In this document: in pieces, positions 23,247 through 36,700 of the stretch
How positions within the stretch are numbered: the stretch's first letter is position 1
How the letters are laid out: every line of letters begins with the position of its first letter
Source of the DNA: Urechis unicinctus
Taxonomy: Eukaryota; Annelida; Polychaeta; Xenopneusta; Urechidae
DNA length: 64,000 nt
Direction: 5' to 3'
Assembly (NCBI GenBank): GCA_034190875.2
Contig: CM067343.1
Location: 13,831,648-13,895,647, forward strand
Made by a program: the position numbers and the translations under genes
Notes under the pieces: model-generated
What the model was told of the DNA's origin: nothing
Seen by the model: the letters and a program-made list of their open reading frames with translations, nothing else
The model's database searches: none

Positions 23247-26200
23247 TATTTTTAAGAGGAACAATTCCTTGCCTTATCGACAAGTTGATTGTGTATTCTA
23301 CGGCTTTTACAAATATATCACAGACACTTCATTATACATTTTAATTCATAAACGTTCGTGCTATGCACAAAGAGCGTATGAGTGGTAGGTACGCCCATTA
23401 AATGATTAATATTTCCTTCTGTGTGCGGGATCCTAGTGGCAAGGTTTTATCTAATAACAAGTGAGTAATTATGGAGAGCATAGTAAATGTTGCATTGGTC
23501 AGAAGTTCTTTCTCCTTCGATACAAAACGTGTTAGACAAACGATGAGGTTTATGCATAAGAATGACTGATTTGATAAGATTCCAAGTTTTCCTCATATTG
23601 TTTTTATTAAGAGCAGAGCATTCATCATAAAAGGGAGTTCACACCGACGGAGTAGGGATTGCAGGCATTATTGATATCATTAATACTTTAAGTTGTTAGT
23701 AAGGCAAATAAAGTATATGTGATTTTTAGTTTTTATCGAATTCTTGTGACAAGTGGTAAGCCATTTACATCGGTAACTATGAATAGAAGATTGGGAATTA
23801 CTTTTCATAAAGTTGTTTACATGTTTTATAGAATTCAGTATACGCTCATTGTGCTTCTGTGCAAATAGACTCGTAATGAATAAAATCAAAGGCATAGTTC
23901 ATGCAATGGACGCAGTTGAAAAGATATATTCAATGTAATATCAATAATCAATTGTTGATTGTGTTGTAGTTGATTCCGCTCAGCCCCCCACCCCAACCCC
24001 AACCACCCTACTGGAATCCACTATAAGCGTGGCCTATTGAATTGACACCTGTTTCATGAAATATTGTTAGCATCATACCTTCCCCGATATCCATTGCTTC
24101 CTTTAGTTAGCCTCTCTCGTAACAGATGAATCTTAAATGCTTGCCTGCTTGGGGAGTGTGGTTGAACTCATGTATCGCTGAATTACCCTCACATAGATTT
24201 TGAAAGGCTACAGTTTTAATGTTCCCCACCAAAACAAGGATGACGTTATGATACCTTTTGCGTGACCCAACCAATAAATGCTTCGCTATCTAGTGTGGTT
24301 TCCAATACTGTGAAAGGGTGATCTGAGATATAGGCAATTGTATGCATCTAATGTTGATTTTGATTGCTTCCTCATGCTTGAAAGTACAGCTCGTGCATCG
24401 AACACCTCGCACATCTTAACTGCCGGGACAAGATTTTGTGATTCTTCAACATCAACAGCTTTCGATTTAGTTTATGCCCTTTTATGGCATATGCATCATA
24501 TGTCGATCATAAATTCCCTTGCCGAACCGCATGTAATGTAAGATACAGGAATATTATTATTCAGCATCGATTTTGTATATGGATTTTGCGTCCAGCGTAA
24601 TTAATAGTATAGCTGGTTCTATCTTTGGTGATTGATGACTAAGCGTTTAGTCGCGATGCAGCTGCGATCTGATCTCTTTTGTCTTTGACCCTATTTGGAA
24701 ATAATGCTTAGCTTTACAGTAAAGCTACATTTGTTGTATAGTGATTGATCGAAGTACTATTGCCGCAGTAGGTGACTCTATAAGCATACATACTTTACTA
24801 CTATGATTTTGAATATCTTGAAAAGCACTTACAAGCAAACAGAGCATGCGTTACAGCAGTGTGAATGGCAGAGACAAATTACCGCACAGGAACAAGGTTA
24901 CCTAGGTTGATAAAGCTTAGCATTTCAATAAAGCCATGCAATATGTCATGATTTGTTCATGGGCATTGTAAGGGCAGATGAGTGATGAGGTTAATCCAAT
25001 TTGTCCTGATATTCACTGAATTTTAACATAGATTTCACCCTAGTTAAGTCAATATCTCAAGACAACCTTGAGCTGTAAAGCAAATATCCATTCATGGTAT
25101 AACGTTCATTTAATTTATCAGCTCTTGAAATCTTCCGAGTGGTTTTGTCACAGTTTAACGTAGAAAAGCAACAATCTCCAAAGTTTCTCTCTCCAGTAAA
25201 GGTTGACAACCTATAATATAATAATAATAAAAAGCATTCGATCATCTTTTCTTCTTCGTTTACTTTTTTAACACCGACCCTCATACGTATGAAGTAAACA
25301 AACGGATTGCATTTTCAACTTCGGTGGGGTAAATTTATACCATGCAATATAGCCTGTGATGAATGCATGTAAAGCCACAGCCGCATGAAATGATGGAGCA
25401 AACAGATTAAGCCGTAAGCAAAGATATGTGCTATGTTTCCTAATGTTGGGATTGGTGGTGATTTGGTAACATTGCAAGGATGCTATTTGGTCCGTTTAGC
25501 ATAATCACAAATTGCATATGAACGCGTTACCCACAAACATGAACATAATAATGTTGCCAGCAATTAATGCTTCACACTATTATTTCCTATCTCTGTTTCA
25601 GTCAATTTTTAAAAAAACATTGCTGTTTACCTGAATTGAAACTTATATCATCATGTAATTATACGCATCATTTATATTGAGCTACAGAGGTTATCAGTTG
25701 TGGAATATTGTATTATATGATAAAAGATAATAACAAAGGTGTCAGCTCTATAAATAGCTGTATGAAACATTACCATCCGTTGGGATAGATTAGTTTAATA
25801 AGATGACATATATTCGCTCGAAATAGATGGTTTTCCGATGAAACGGTATCAAACTTGGCATCGTTTACTTTAAGCCCGTGGAGGTGACTGATCGTAAGCA
25901 GGCGGCTATATTGATTCGTCGATAATCCTGAGCGAGACTGCGCTCATTCCCCTCAAGGTTACCGCAGCTTACTGGATTGCAGCAACTAGTATCATAGTTT
26001 ATCATTTGCATAATCTGCTGTCCCTTACACGCCCCCTGCTAAAAGCAAACTTTCCCATAGCAGCCGAACTTCAATGCAGCTGTTGATTTTCCAGAATAAG
26101 ACGAATGACTGTTCTCGTGTATAAAGAATCCACTAGCAGTTACTTTTCATTGGATATATTTCAGTTAAAAGTTAAGGCGGCTGTTGCAGCCATGCCATCT

Positions 26201-28248
26201 CGTCTGCCCATTGTTAAAGTTACCATTGGTTGTATGCAAAAACATCATGTAAGCTTGTGTTGTGAGTTTGTCCCGTATTTGACAGCACTATATACAATAC
26301 TTGATTCCGGTATGATAATGTATACAATAAATGACATTTGTGCATATAAATAATATATTAGACCGTACGATGAGAGGTACAGATTTGATGTGCTTATTCG
26401 TGTATAATTTGACATAGCCTTTCTGTAGTTTTACCGTCCAAGGCTAAATACCAGGGAACTCATGCTTACTGAAAATGATAAAGTTTGTTTTCATAATAAG
26501 GGGTTCAGTTCACCAGTGCATGTTTAACGGGGTCCGTTTTGTTACTATATACTCTCGATATTATTATAATTTATGTATTGCAAAAACTATTATCACAGTT
26601 TGTCTCTAACACTGTATATGGTCAACAAGCAGATAGGGATATATGTGTTTTCGTGGTTCTTTTCAAATGTAACCTTACTCAGCTAGCATGATGTTTTCCT
26701 TATGTGGCGGTTGATATCATACAATACGGGTGTAATGCGTGCTTTTAATCAATTGAAATGTTGTTTGACCCTATTTCTTGGCGGTAACACAAATGAGAAC
26801 TGCAAATGTAATATTCGTGTCTTAGAGTTCAATGATATATATAATACACCGTCGCTCTATGAGGAGTGCATGATATCCAAATTTATAGCTATAAGAATGG
26901 AGATTACCATCATGTTTCCAATAAAGTTACACTTTTTCTGCGGCTAATGTCTAGCCTTTGAAACATTTTGTACACTTTTTACAACAGCACATGCTCCAAA
27001 TCCTAACGACCTATAATAAACGTTAACGCCGACCAACGCATTTAAATTGCGCTACCCGCCTAAGCTTGTTGTTGCTTGTGTGATGTGAACACATCTGTAA
27101 AAATATTTCAACTGACATAAGTTCAACATATACGACTTAAAATAGAACGCATTAGGTTAACTCATTGGACGTACATAGTTTGCACAGAGGTGACACAATG
27201 GTTGTGAACTTATTAGTTTGACTCGTAATTCGCCCAATGTAAAGCCATGTAATTGATCTAAAAGAAATAGAATTATAAAATATTGTTCAATGAATATGAT
27301 ATTAACACCCCATCTTAATCATGTTTTTGTTATTTATCTCAATACCTCAGTCATTAGCTTGATGTATTGTCAATCGGACACTTTATAAGTAATCCCATCA
27401 TCTGCTGACAGCGATTAATGATCCAATTACACGATTAATTTATCGTCTCTCTCTAGTCGTCGAGTTTTTTGTTTAAAGCTCGCTGTATTTTTACTCACAC
27501 TGATATTGCAATGTAAACTGTTTAAATGTATGCAAAGTTTATCGACCAATTTTCAATGAACTCTGCACTCATAGAAAGCGTTTTATATCGTTAAATATTC
27601 CTGACATATTGTAACATGCATCGGTTAGCAGTGACCTTCGATTAGTAATATGAATATACGTTGAGATTCGCAACGTGTTATGTGAAATTTGTTATATTCG
27701 TTCAATAAGGTGTTGCCAGTGTGGCAATATATCTATGCCGTTTTTGTCACGCACATCCATTCCCTGCAAGTAATCTATGGCATTTTTATGTTGCAGATGA
27801 AGAGGTCAAATCTATAGCGGCCTAATTGTGATGACTACAATGCATTGCTTGTGCTGTTTCACCGTTAAACGAAAGACGCTTTGACGTAATTTGCAAGCAC
27901 TAGGATAATAATATAGTGTGCATGTCGTCAACGAGCACCACAAAATGCGCCTGATGGTGGATTGCGGCTACAGTTAATCAAACCGCCATCTATTCAGCAA
28001 TCAGAGCTTTTATCACATAATTCACGTCAGGAAGCAACCCATAATAGATGCTAATGCTTCATTAGAAGAGCACGGTTGTAAACAAGTTGTGGTTCAGGGC
28101 AAAAGGTATTCATGCCGCATTACCATTGGACCTTGAAATAAGCCATTTTCCACCGCATTAACGTGCGTTTAATTGACATTGTGATAAGAGAGCAGCCAGT
28201 GAGTTGCGGGTAGACTTGTCATAAGAATCATCATCGACATAGAGTTAA

Positions 28249-28426
28249 ATGTCTACGATGTCATTCGTCTCGCAATGGCTGTATAACTCGCGTCTACTTT
28301 ATAAACTCTTGGGTAACGAAGGGTATATGATCGACTATACCATGGGCCAAATGATGATTGGCGATAAACATATATGCGCAAACTACAAGTGGTATAATAG
28401 GTGTATGTCCTTCATGGCATGTCCTG
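28249..28426 (+). other. Exon-like block with strong splice donor, unit 2
   Basis: ATG starts a 59-codon frame beginning MSTMSFVSQWLYN, then YMIDYTMGQMMIGDKH, ending ACPG directly before gtaagtg, a near-consensus splice donor. Unit 3 (38593-38770) keeps length and donor. Unit 4 (51071-51248) has ATA in place of the ATG. The GC content is higher than the surroundings. No domain is recognised, and comparison with unit 1 looks neutral. It could be a first exon, or simply a chance frame kept by recent duplication. Confidence 0.25.
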
Positions 28427-29209
28427 GTAAGTGAATCGCCTGCAACGAAATTATCTTCTTATGTCGCTTTTGGAGCTTCCCTGACACTTCAGTAATTTCC
28501 CCTCAACCAACACACGACCACCAATCACAGATAACCGTAAGTGGTACGGAGGACAAGTCATATTTCATTCCAATGAGACATTGAATAACAATAATGCCAG
28601 TTCATGCCTTGAAGGGTCAACGGAGGAAGCACTGCATTTTGAGCCAAAATAAACCCATACCTAAGCGATACCAATTTTATCGGCAAATTTCGCCCAACAC
28701 GGCACATTACAACCTCCATTTCTACCCATCGATTTGTTCGAATGTACAGAAGCTCTTATCATTAAAGACGTTGCCTTCCTTCTTCTACTTTTTAGCAATC
28801 TACTGCGAGCACAAATATGTTTTTGTTGTGTCGACCACCGAATGAAATATGCGAAAAAGCTAAGATTTTAAATAAATCAGAATAATCGAAAAACTATGCT
28901 AACAGGATTAACCTCCGCATTTATCTTATGCTTATTCAAACATGTGAAGGTTTCTTTCTTTGACAACATGCTCTTGACAATCAGATTCAAGAAGTAGGTC
29001 ACATCCTAGCATGCTAATTTTGAGTGATGTGTGATCAGTCATCGTAACCAAATAACTATTAAGACTGTGTTTGATGTTATATCTTAGCCAAGCTAAATGC
29101 ATGCCATGACAACATCAGTTTTAAACAATGCCTCGATAGCGCGATATAAATAGCAGAAATATTTCCCCACCCAATAAGATCTAGGGGAATAGGTGCGAGT
29201 GCAATAGCC

Positions 29210-29467
29210 ATGGATCCGTTTGTGATTTATTTATCTCGATGGTTTTGCACCATTGAATGGGGCATTAAGAATGACCTCCGCATATACTTAACCATCATGT
29301 GTTTTGAAACTGCTGCATTTATCTACAGTTTAACAATAGTGATCATATCCAAATTGATAATAATACTTCATGAATATAATGGCTGGTGTAGTGTTGAATT
29401 ATTGAAGCTTCAGGATTATGCCAAATCTTTTGAGGATAATGGATTAAAGAAAATATTTACCTGTTAG
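29210..29467 (+). other. 85-codon open frame, unit 2
   Basis: ATG in a good context (gccATGG) opens MDPFVIYLSRWFCTIEWG, then a hydrophobic stretch (residues about 28-50) that could span a membrane, and a C-terminal LLKLQDYAKSFEDNGL that faintly resembles a SAM-domain helix pair. Unit 3 has the frame disrupted by small indels and unit 4 lacks the region. This suggests it is not needed. Confidence 0.15.
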
Positions 29468-29597
29468 ACGAATAAACACATGCACATACAGTCATTCATT
29501 ATTTGTTATCTTTCAGTGCACATAGGCGCCTGTGCTGCTACCTGCAGGCGGTGTTATGGTTCTGGTAATGAATCATGTGTTTTCCGCTACGTACACT

Positions 29598-29701
29598 GGG
29601 GCGGGTATAGGCAGGTGCACTCTATTAAGGCTTAGACACTTTATTGCTTTATGTGATATAAGTCTACAATCGAGGATTATACAAACCAAGAAACCGCTAA
29701 C
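29598..29701 (+). promoter_or_regulatory. GC-box and TATA-like words upstream of the micro-ORF, unit 2
   Basis: The word ggggcggg at 29598-29605 is followed by tatagg, and later by gtgatataag, about 100 bp before the ATG at 29702. The run is shared with unit 3 with a single visible change in the GC box (gggcgga). Function is inferred only. Confidence 0.2.
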
Positions 29702-29929
29702 ATGAATACAACATTCGTCTTAAATAAGCAATATCATTATTGTAGTTGGTACAGCACATGCTTTAACGATATCAATATGCGTCATTTTGACAGACACGAT
29801 CCTAACAAACGCGAACAGGTAATTGGATTATAATTTTTGCTCTTTCTTGGATTGCCATCATCACTTCACATATTATATTGTAGGAATGGAGTTTACGAAT
29901 AACACGTAATACAAGCTTCGCGGGATCAG
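29702..29929 (+). other. Two-exon micro-ORF candidate, unit 2 (open across the putative intron)
   Basis: Exon 1 (29702-29818) has 39 codons beginning MNTTFVLNKQYHYC and ending HDPNKREQ. CAG is followed by gtaatt, and a 65-nt interval (29819-29883) ends in ttgtag. Exon 2 (29884-29929, 46 nt) continues in frame as EWSLRITRNTSFAGS and stops before gtgagt. Exon 1 differs from unit 3 by 9 bases in its first 25 codons (7 codons changed in meaning, 1 silent), although the flanks are almost identical. A real transcript is unproven. Confidence 0.3.
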
Positions 29930-30804
29930 GTGAGTGGGGATCGCATCGACCTTGTGGTATAATACCCGTCTCCACATATTTTGATTGTGATACTGGGCAA
30001 CATTGTTATTGTAGGTAGATTTAGCGGCTAGACATTCAATATGCGTTGTTCCAACTCCGCGAATGGTGCTAATCATTGCAAACGTTACGAGCCTTCTTTT
30101 GATAGTTCCTCTCCCGAATTATCCATCCTAGAAAACGAGTGTATAGCCAATTAGCTAACCATGCAAAAGTAGCAATCAGAGCGGTTCTATTATTTTGGAT
30201 TTATGTGGTCACCAAGCACATATATGTTGTCAAACGCAGGGTTTCCACGCTATGATGTCAAGGGAGCTTTGATATTTACAACCAAGAAAGCTAGAATTCT
30301 ATGGCGCTTGTCTGTAGCTTCCCCCTGGACATATACTACTGATTAATCGACTGGGCCCTTGTGTCCAACTATCAGGAATTTATCAGGTAACTGGCGCAGT
30401 CATGTATAGTACTATCATACTATATCGACCCCGTCTCTTCGAGTGTCCCTAATGGGAGTTTATGTATGTAAATCAGGATAAGAACCTAGCTGTTAGCTGA
30501 TTGAGCCTGATTTTATTATCCTTGACTACCCTGAAGAATAGCTTCATTACCCGCATCGCATCATTAGCCGTCCTTGTATTAAATGCATCGCTGATTATAC
30601 CCCGTAAAAAGCATACTCAGAACATAAGAGGTGATATACTCAGGTAGGACGGGCGATTATGCATTGTGTATTGATAGTTGATATACAGGCACCGAAGAGC
30701 CAGGGCGGGATAAACCTTAGGGTAAGTGTCCCAGGCTCCCCCACACAAGGGCATCCCGAAACTCTTAACTTGCTCCCCTCCCCCCTGCCCCGCACAATCT
30801 AGTT

Positions 30805-31003
30805 TGCACCAGATCCCATACCTGCTTAATACGGCACTGCATAGGGCATGCGGAAAACAGGAAACTTCCCTGATTTTAACTCTAGCGGAAATGACTATGT
30901 CTATCGGTATTATGCTGCCTGTTCCGACATGGATGCAAAGGAATAGCGTGACGTTAAGGTCACTTTGCGTTATGACGCATATCTGCTGTCGCCAGTGTCA
31001 ATG
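30805..31003 (+). other. HRACGK open frame, unit 2
   Basis: The same frame as at 20672, downstream of a ccccc-rich tract. It differs from unit 1 by silent changes in GGT/GGA, CAA/CAG and AGT/AGC, plus late changes in the C-terminal CR-rich part. Downstream, at 31396, the phrase ccgag followed by gtaagtcgc is a strong splice-donor match. The downstream phrase in unit 1 is agtaagtcgc. Confidence 0.25.
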
Positions 31004-31395
31004 ACATTGGCAAGACCTATCTTGACGCAGTAAACTAATCGATCTATAGCTGCTGACGATGCCGAGCATCTTTCCTACGATTTCTTCAATTGATTATGTG
31101 ATGTTTTTCGTACGGCTGTTCAATAATTGTATATGGGATGGATTTGTCATATGTAAGATATGTGTAGTAGTTCTATTCAATACAATGTCGTTGATATAGC
31201 TCATTACTATTACGCATCGGAATAATTTTCCCTACAATTGCAGGGCAAAAAAAATCATCTATCTGTCCTGAACCGCAGGATTAAACGCGACTCTATAGGC
31301 GACATCTACTGGTAGAAAGTGGCTGATCAACTATGGCGGTGAATTCGCCTGCAATGAATCTGTTAGCAAATCGTGCTAGCTTTAAAAGACACCCG
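31004..31395 (+). repeat. 392-bp segment absent from unit 1
   Basis: Present in units 2, 3 (41275-41669) and 4 (52606-52990), and in the old inverted arm (about 5970-6250). Its absence at 20874 is therefore a deletion in unit 1. On the minus strand it carries a weak frame with ARFANRF and EFTA in unit 3 that aligns with ARFSYRF and ELTALVDQ in the left arm. No family is recognised. Confidence 0.8.
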
Positions 31396-31473
31396 AGGTA
31401 AGTCGCATTAGCCTGCGTCAAAGCACCGCCCACTCTTCACAGACGCGTACGATTAGCCGACAAACAGTTAAAT

Positions 31474-31544
31474 GGCGAGGTAGTGAGAGGATCCGAACCC
31501 ATCTCTAGCTAGGAATGCCAAGAACCGCGCCTTAGTTATTACAT
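31474..31544 (-). other. tRNA-like / SINE-like block, unit 2
   Basis: Same as the unit 1 copy. The B-box-like word is at 31489-31499 on the minus strand. Confidence 0.3.
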
Positions 31545-33512
31545 CAATATGTGTTGTCATAACTCTCTTTATTCCATGTTGATGCACAGTGAATCTAATG
31601 TCCGTTATTACCAACTATGGAGAATTATCCACTCGATTACAATTCTCCCATATAATTGACAAACACACAAGGCAATAAAGTTATTTCATTGATGGATATT
31701 CCCAATAAGCCAACGATGTGACTATTCTATGCATGGGTCGAAATTATCGTCCAAATGTGTGTCACGCAGCAGGTGCGCAATTCCCGATTTGCCTCTTTAT
31801 TCTGTATTGATTTTACCGAGTACGACAACAATGCTTATATTAAATGCAAAAGACGAAACCATCGTCAAAATGTTATTAGATATGCGAATGTTTTGAACAT
31901 TCATCATCCTCACAGGGCTGTATTGTCATGTTTGAGGGCTCGGGGCATGTTGGAATGGTTTAGGGTTTAGAAGAAATATCCTGGGATCAGCTTATCTCGC
32001 GAGGATTATTCCTCGAAAGCCCGTAATATATCTAGCTTTGCATTTATGTCTCTATATATAGACGTAACTTCGAGTGCTATTCCCGATAACGCTGACATAA
32101 TATTTGACAGCTAAAAACCAAGTTCATCCATCGCATCGCAATAACTTATTTCTGGTTTTGTCTTTTCTCCCCTTACCGATGTTAGCCTCATATATCAATA
32201 CTCACCCTGCGTACAATAATAAGCATGTTATTTATGTATAAAATGGTGGTACGCAATGGTGGCCTCACCTATCTATATTTTACCATACCTTTTACCAGCT
32301 GAGTTGTGATAACGTAACAGCAATCATTCACACTGTACATCCACAGTTTAATTTTTAATACCATATAAGAGAGGATGCATCGACGTCATTATGCAGCATG
32401 CCGTGATTTCAAGGTGACGTTATTGGTGACTTGTGAGTAATTTCTTTGCAATTATCTTATCCTGCAGCCAAATCGCCACCTACCGCTCAATATATGAAAC
32501 TCTGATTTGTAGCATTAAATGTTGGGGCAGTTATGATTAGAAACTGATGTTTGGATTCGATAAGCGTCCTAGATATTGTCTTGATTCATACAACCAGAAG
32601 TGGAAGCTTATTTCTGTTTAAATCTACATGTCTCAATCCGGATCAGAGAGCCTTGTTATCAGTCACTCCGTGCGGTAGATTACCTGACACGTTAAGACAT
32701 CTAAAAGCAACCAACGCGCACGAGAGCTCCTACCATAAATGACACGTTCTTCTCACACCAGTACGCAATGTCTTGGCCGGGCCGCAGAATAGCAAATTGA
32801 ACTATCCATCATGTTCGAGATGGGTGGAGAGTGAATTTTAGATTTGATTTTGAAAACATACTGCTGCAAGACTATCCTTAACCGGCAAGTGTATTCCGGT
32901 CCGATCCATAACAATTATGGTATCAAATGACCATCGTATGGACGTAAAGAAAATGTCAAAGATCCCGCGTTCTGTGCATCTAAACATATGATCGCATATG
33001 TTGATTATCCATCAACCTTAGTCATGATATCGGCTACAGCTACAAGTGACGTCGAGAACACCTCCCGACCATGGAGGGCGAATAGAATCAGATGATAGGT
33101 TAACACGTTATAATATAGCGCCACTTTGCGTTATAATCATATTCATGACACGATGTGAATCCTCCACCTTATTAGCAAATGTATGTTCAATAACAATATT
33201 TTTTTTAAATTCAGGTAGACGAACCCACTTGTTAATATATTACGGTATATTCGAATATCGTTTGTCCGAAGTATAGGCATTTTGTAGAACCATTGTACAA
33301 ATTAATGGCATCCTATGATTCCCGCATCGGGACACGGTTCGTATGTTTTCGGCAAACGATTCGCACCATCAGACAGTACTGATGACGGTTTCACAATTTC
33401 TCCCCTGTGTTCCGTCATTAGAAAGATGCGTTGAATTTTCTCGCGGTAAGAAGTGTCCGGTTACAATATCGTACACATCTATAGATATGCTTGTTGTCAT
33501 ACCAGCTCCGAT

Positions 33513-33683
33513 TAGCAATGTTAAAATAATTTGGCCGAAAACAAAATTGGTAATCATGCAGCAAGTCATGTTTGGTGAGGAATTCATTCAGGCGCGAATA
33601 CATAATTCGTTCAAATATTTTAGAAAAACAGGGCAGAATCGAGATCTATCGTTAGCGATGTCAGTTATATCGGCGGGTTTATA
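33513..33683 (-). mobile_element. LINE reverse-transcriptase fragment, unit 2
   Basis: A copy of the fragment in unit 1, duplicated with the macro-repeat and not inserted independently. It reads MYSRLNEFLTKHDLLHDYQF then CFRPNYFNIA on the minus strand. Confidence 0.7.
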
Positions 33684-33689
33684 AACTGG

Positions 33690-33752
33690 CTTAACACCGG
33701 TGTTACACTGGCGTGACACTGGCGTGACACTGGCGTGACACCGGTTTTATTT
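33690..33752 (+). repeat. 11-bp minisatellite, 3 copies (unit 2)
   Basis: Three copies of cactggcgtga, bracketed by the perfect 12-bp palindrome aacaccggtgtt on the left and caccgg on the right. Confidence 0.95.
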
Positions 33753-36700
33753 TTAAGAGGAAAAATTCCTTGCCTTATCGACAAGTTGATTGTGTATTCT
33801 ACGGCTTTTACAAATATATCACAGACACTTCATTATACATTTTAATTCATAAACGTTCGTGCTATGCACAAAGAGCGTATGAGTGGTAGGTACGCCCATT
33901 AAATGATTAATATTTCCTTCTGTGTGCGGGATCCTAGTGGCAAGGTTTTATCTAATAACAAGTGAGTAATTATGGAGAGCATAGTAAATGTTGCATTGGT
34001 CAGAAGTTCTTTCTCCTTCGATACAAAACGTGTTAGACAAACGATGAGGTTTATGCATAAGAATGACTGATTTGATAAGATTCCAAGTTTTCCTCATATT
34101 TTTTTATTAAGAGCAGAGCAATCATCATAAAAGGGAGTTCACACCGACGGAGTAGGGATTGCAGGCATTATTGATATTGTTAATACTTTAAGTTGTTAGT
34201 AAGGCAAATAAAGTATATGTGATTTTTAGTTTTTATCGAATTCTTGTGACAAGTGGTAAGCCATTTACATCGGTAACTATGAATAGAAGATTGGGAATTA
34301 CTTTTCATAAAGTTGTTTACATGTTTTATAGAATTCAGTATACGCTCATTGTGCTTCTGTGCAAATAGACTCGTAATGAATAAAATCAAAGGCATAGTTC
34401 ATGCAATGGACGCAGTTGAAAAGATATATTCAATGTAATATCAATAATCAATTGTTGATTGTGTTGTAGTTGATTCCGCTCAGCCCACCCCAACCCCAAC
34501 CACCCTACTGAATCCACTATAAGCGTGGCCTATTGAATTGACACCTGTTTCATGAAATATTGTTAGCATCATACCTTCCCCGATATCCATTGCTCCCTTT
34601 AGTTAGCCTCTCTCGTAACAGATGAATCTTAAATGCTTGCCTGTTTGGGGAGTGTGGTTGAACTCATGTATCGCTGAATTACCCTCACATAGATTTTGAA
34701 AGGCTACAGTTTTAATGTTCCCCACCAAAACAAGGATGACGTTATGATACCTTTTGCGTGACCCAACCAATAAATGCTTCGCTATCTAGTGTGGTTTCCA
34801 ATACTGTGAAAGGGTGATCTGAGATATAGGCAATTGTATGCATCTAATGTTGATTTTGATTGCTTCCTCATGCTTGAAAGTACAGCTCGTGCATCGAACA
34901 CCTCGCACATCTTAACTGCCGGGACAAGATTTTGTGATTCTTCATATTGCAAATGATCAACATCAACAGCTTTCGATTTAGTTTATGCCCTTTTATGGCA
35001 TATGTCGATCATATGCTTGGGAGAGTAATTAAATTTCCCTTGCCGAACCCAGCATGTTAGATACAGGAATATTATTATTCAGCATCGATTATGTATATGG
35101 ATATTGCGTCCAGCGTAATTCATAGTATAGCTGGTTCTATCTTTGGTGATTGATGACTAAGCGTTTAGTCGCGATGCAGCTGCGATCTGATCTCTTTTGT
35201 CTTTGACCCTATTTGGAAATAATGCTTAGCTTTACAGTAAAGCTACATTTGTTGTATAGTGATTGATCGAAGTACTATTGCCGCAGTAGGTGACTCTATA
35301 AGCATACATGCTTTACTACTATGATTTTGAATATCTTGAAAAGCACTTACAAGCAAACGGAGCATGCGTTACAGCAGTGTGAATGGCAGAGACAAATTAC
35401 CGCACAGGAACAAGGTTACCTAGGTTGATAAAGCTTAGCATTTCAATGAAGCCATGCAATATGTCATGATTTGTTCATGGGCATTGTGAGGGCAGATGAG
35501 TGATGAGGTTAATCCAATTTGTCCCGATATTCACTGAATTTTAACATAGATTTTACCCTAGTTAAGTCAATATCTCATGACAACCTGGATGTGAATGTTG
35601 GTAAAGACAAAGCATGACGATTCAGTCATTTGTAGGATGTGTATTGTACATGTACCGAATGATAAAGACCAAATCAAGTACACGCCAATAATCTAAAAAG
35701 ATGAATGTTGGTGCAATGGACTTTTTTAACACCGCGTCACGTTGCATTTTCAACTTCGGTGGGCGCCACCATGCAATATAGCCTGTGATGAATGCATGTA
35801 AAGCCACAGCCGCGTGAAATGATGGAGCAAACAGATTAAGCCGTAAGCAAAGATATGTGCTATGTTTCCTAATGTTGGGACTGGTGGTGATTTGGTAACA
35901 TTGCAAGGATGCTATTTGGTGCGTTTAACATAATCACAAATTGCATATGACCGCATCGCCCACAAACATGAACATAATAATATTGCCAGCAATTAATGCT
36001 TCACACTATTATTTCATATCTCTGTTTCAGTCAATTTTTAAAAAAAACATTGCTGTTTACCTGAATTGAAACTTATATCATCATGTAATTATACGCATCA
36101 TTTATATTAAGCTACAGAGGTTATCAGTTGTGGAATATTGTATTCTATGATAAAAGATAATAACAAAGGTGTCAGTTCTATAAATAGATGTATGAAACAT
36201 TACCATCCGTTGGGGTAGATTAGTTTAATAAGATGACATATATTCGCTCGAAATAGATGCTTTTCCGATGAAACGGTATCAAACTTGGCATCGTTTAATT
36301 TAAGGTGACTGATCGTAAGCAGGCGGCTATATTGATTCGTCGATAATCCTGAGCGAGACTGCGCTCATTCACCTCAAGGTTACCGCAGCTTATTGGATTG
36401 CAGCAACTAGTACCGTAGATTATCATTTGCATAATCTGCTGTCCCTTACACGCCCCCTGCTAAAAGCAAACTTTCCCATAGCAGCTGAACTTTAATGCAG
36501 CTGTTTATTTTCCAGATTAAAACGAACAACTGTTCTCGTGTATAAAGAATCCACTAGCAGTTACTTTTCATTGGATATATTTCAGTTAAAAGTTAAGGCG
36601 GCTGTTGCAGCCATGCCATCTCGTCTGCCCATTGTTAAAGTTACCATTGGTTTTATGCAAAAACATCATGTATACAATAAATTACATTTGTGCATATAAA

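Larger units (their letters stand above)
16420..27537 (+). repeat. Macro-repeat unit 1
   Basis: The first of four head-to-tail units. The phase is set arbitrarily at the word tttatcgacc, found at 16420, 27538, 37886 and 50360. From 16420 to about 19500 it is clearly diverged from units 2 and 3, and it holds about 1.3 kb (17915-19255) where unit 2 has only about 0.3 kb. From about 19.5 kb on, it is almost identical to unit 2. Relative to units 2-4 it lacks about 390 bp at 20874 (equivalent to 31004-31395). It also lacks the segment equivalent to 47510-47795. Confidence 0.95.

Noticed and set aside
29400-29460. SAM-domain-like peptide (LLKLQDYAKSFEDNGL)
   Set aside because: The resemblance covers about 16 residues only, the core tryptophan spacing is wrong, and the frame is disrupted in unit 3.
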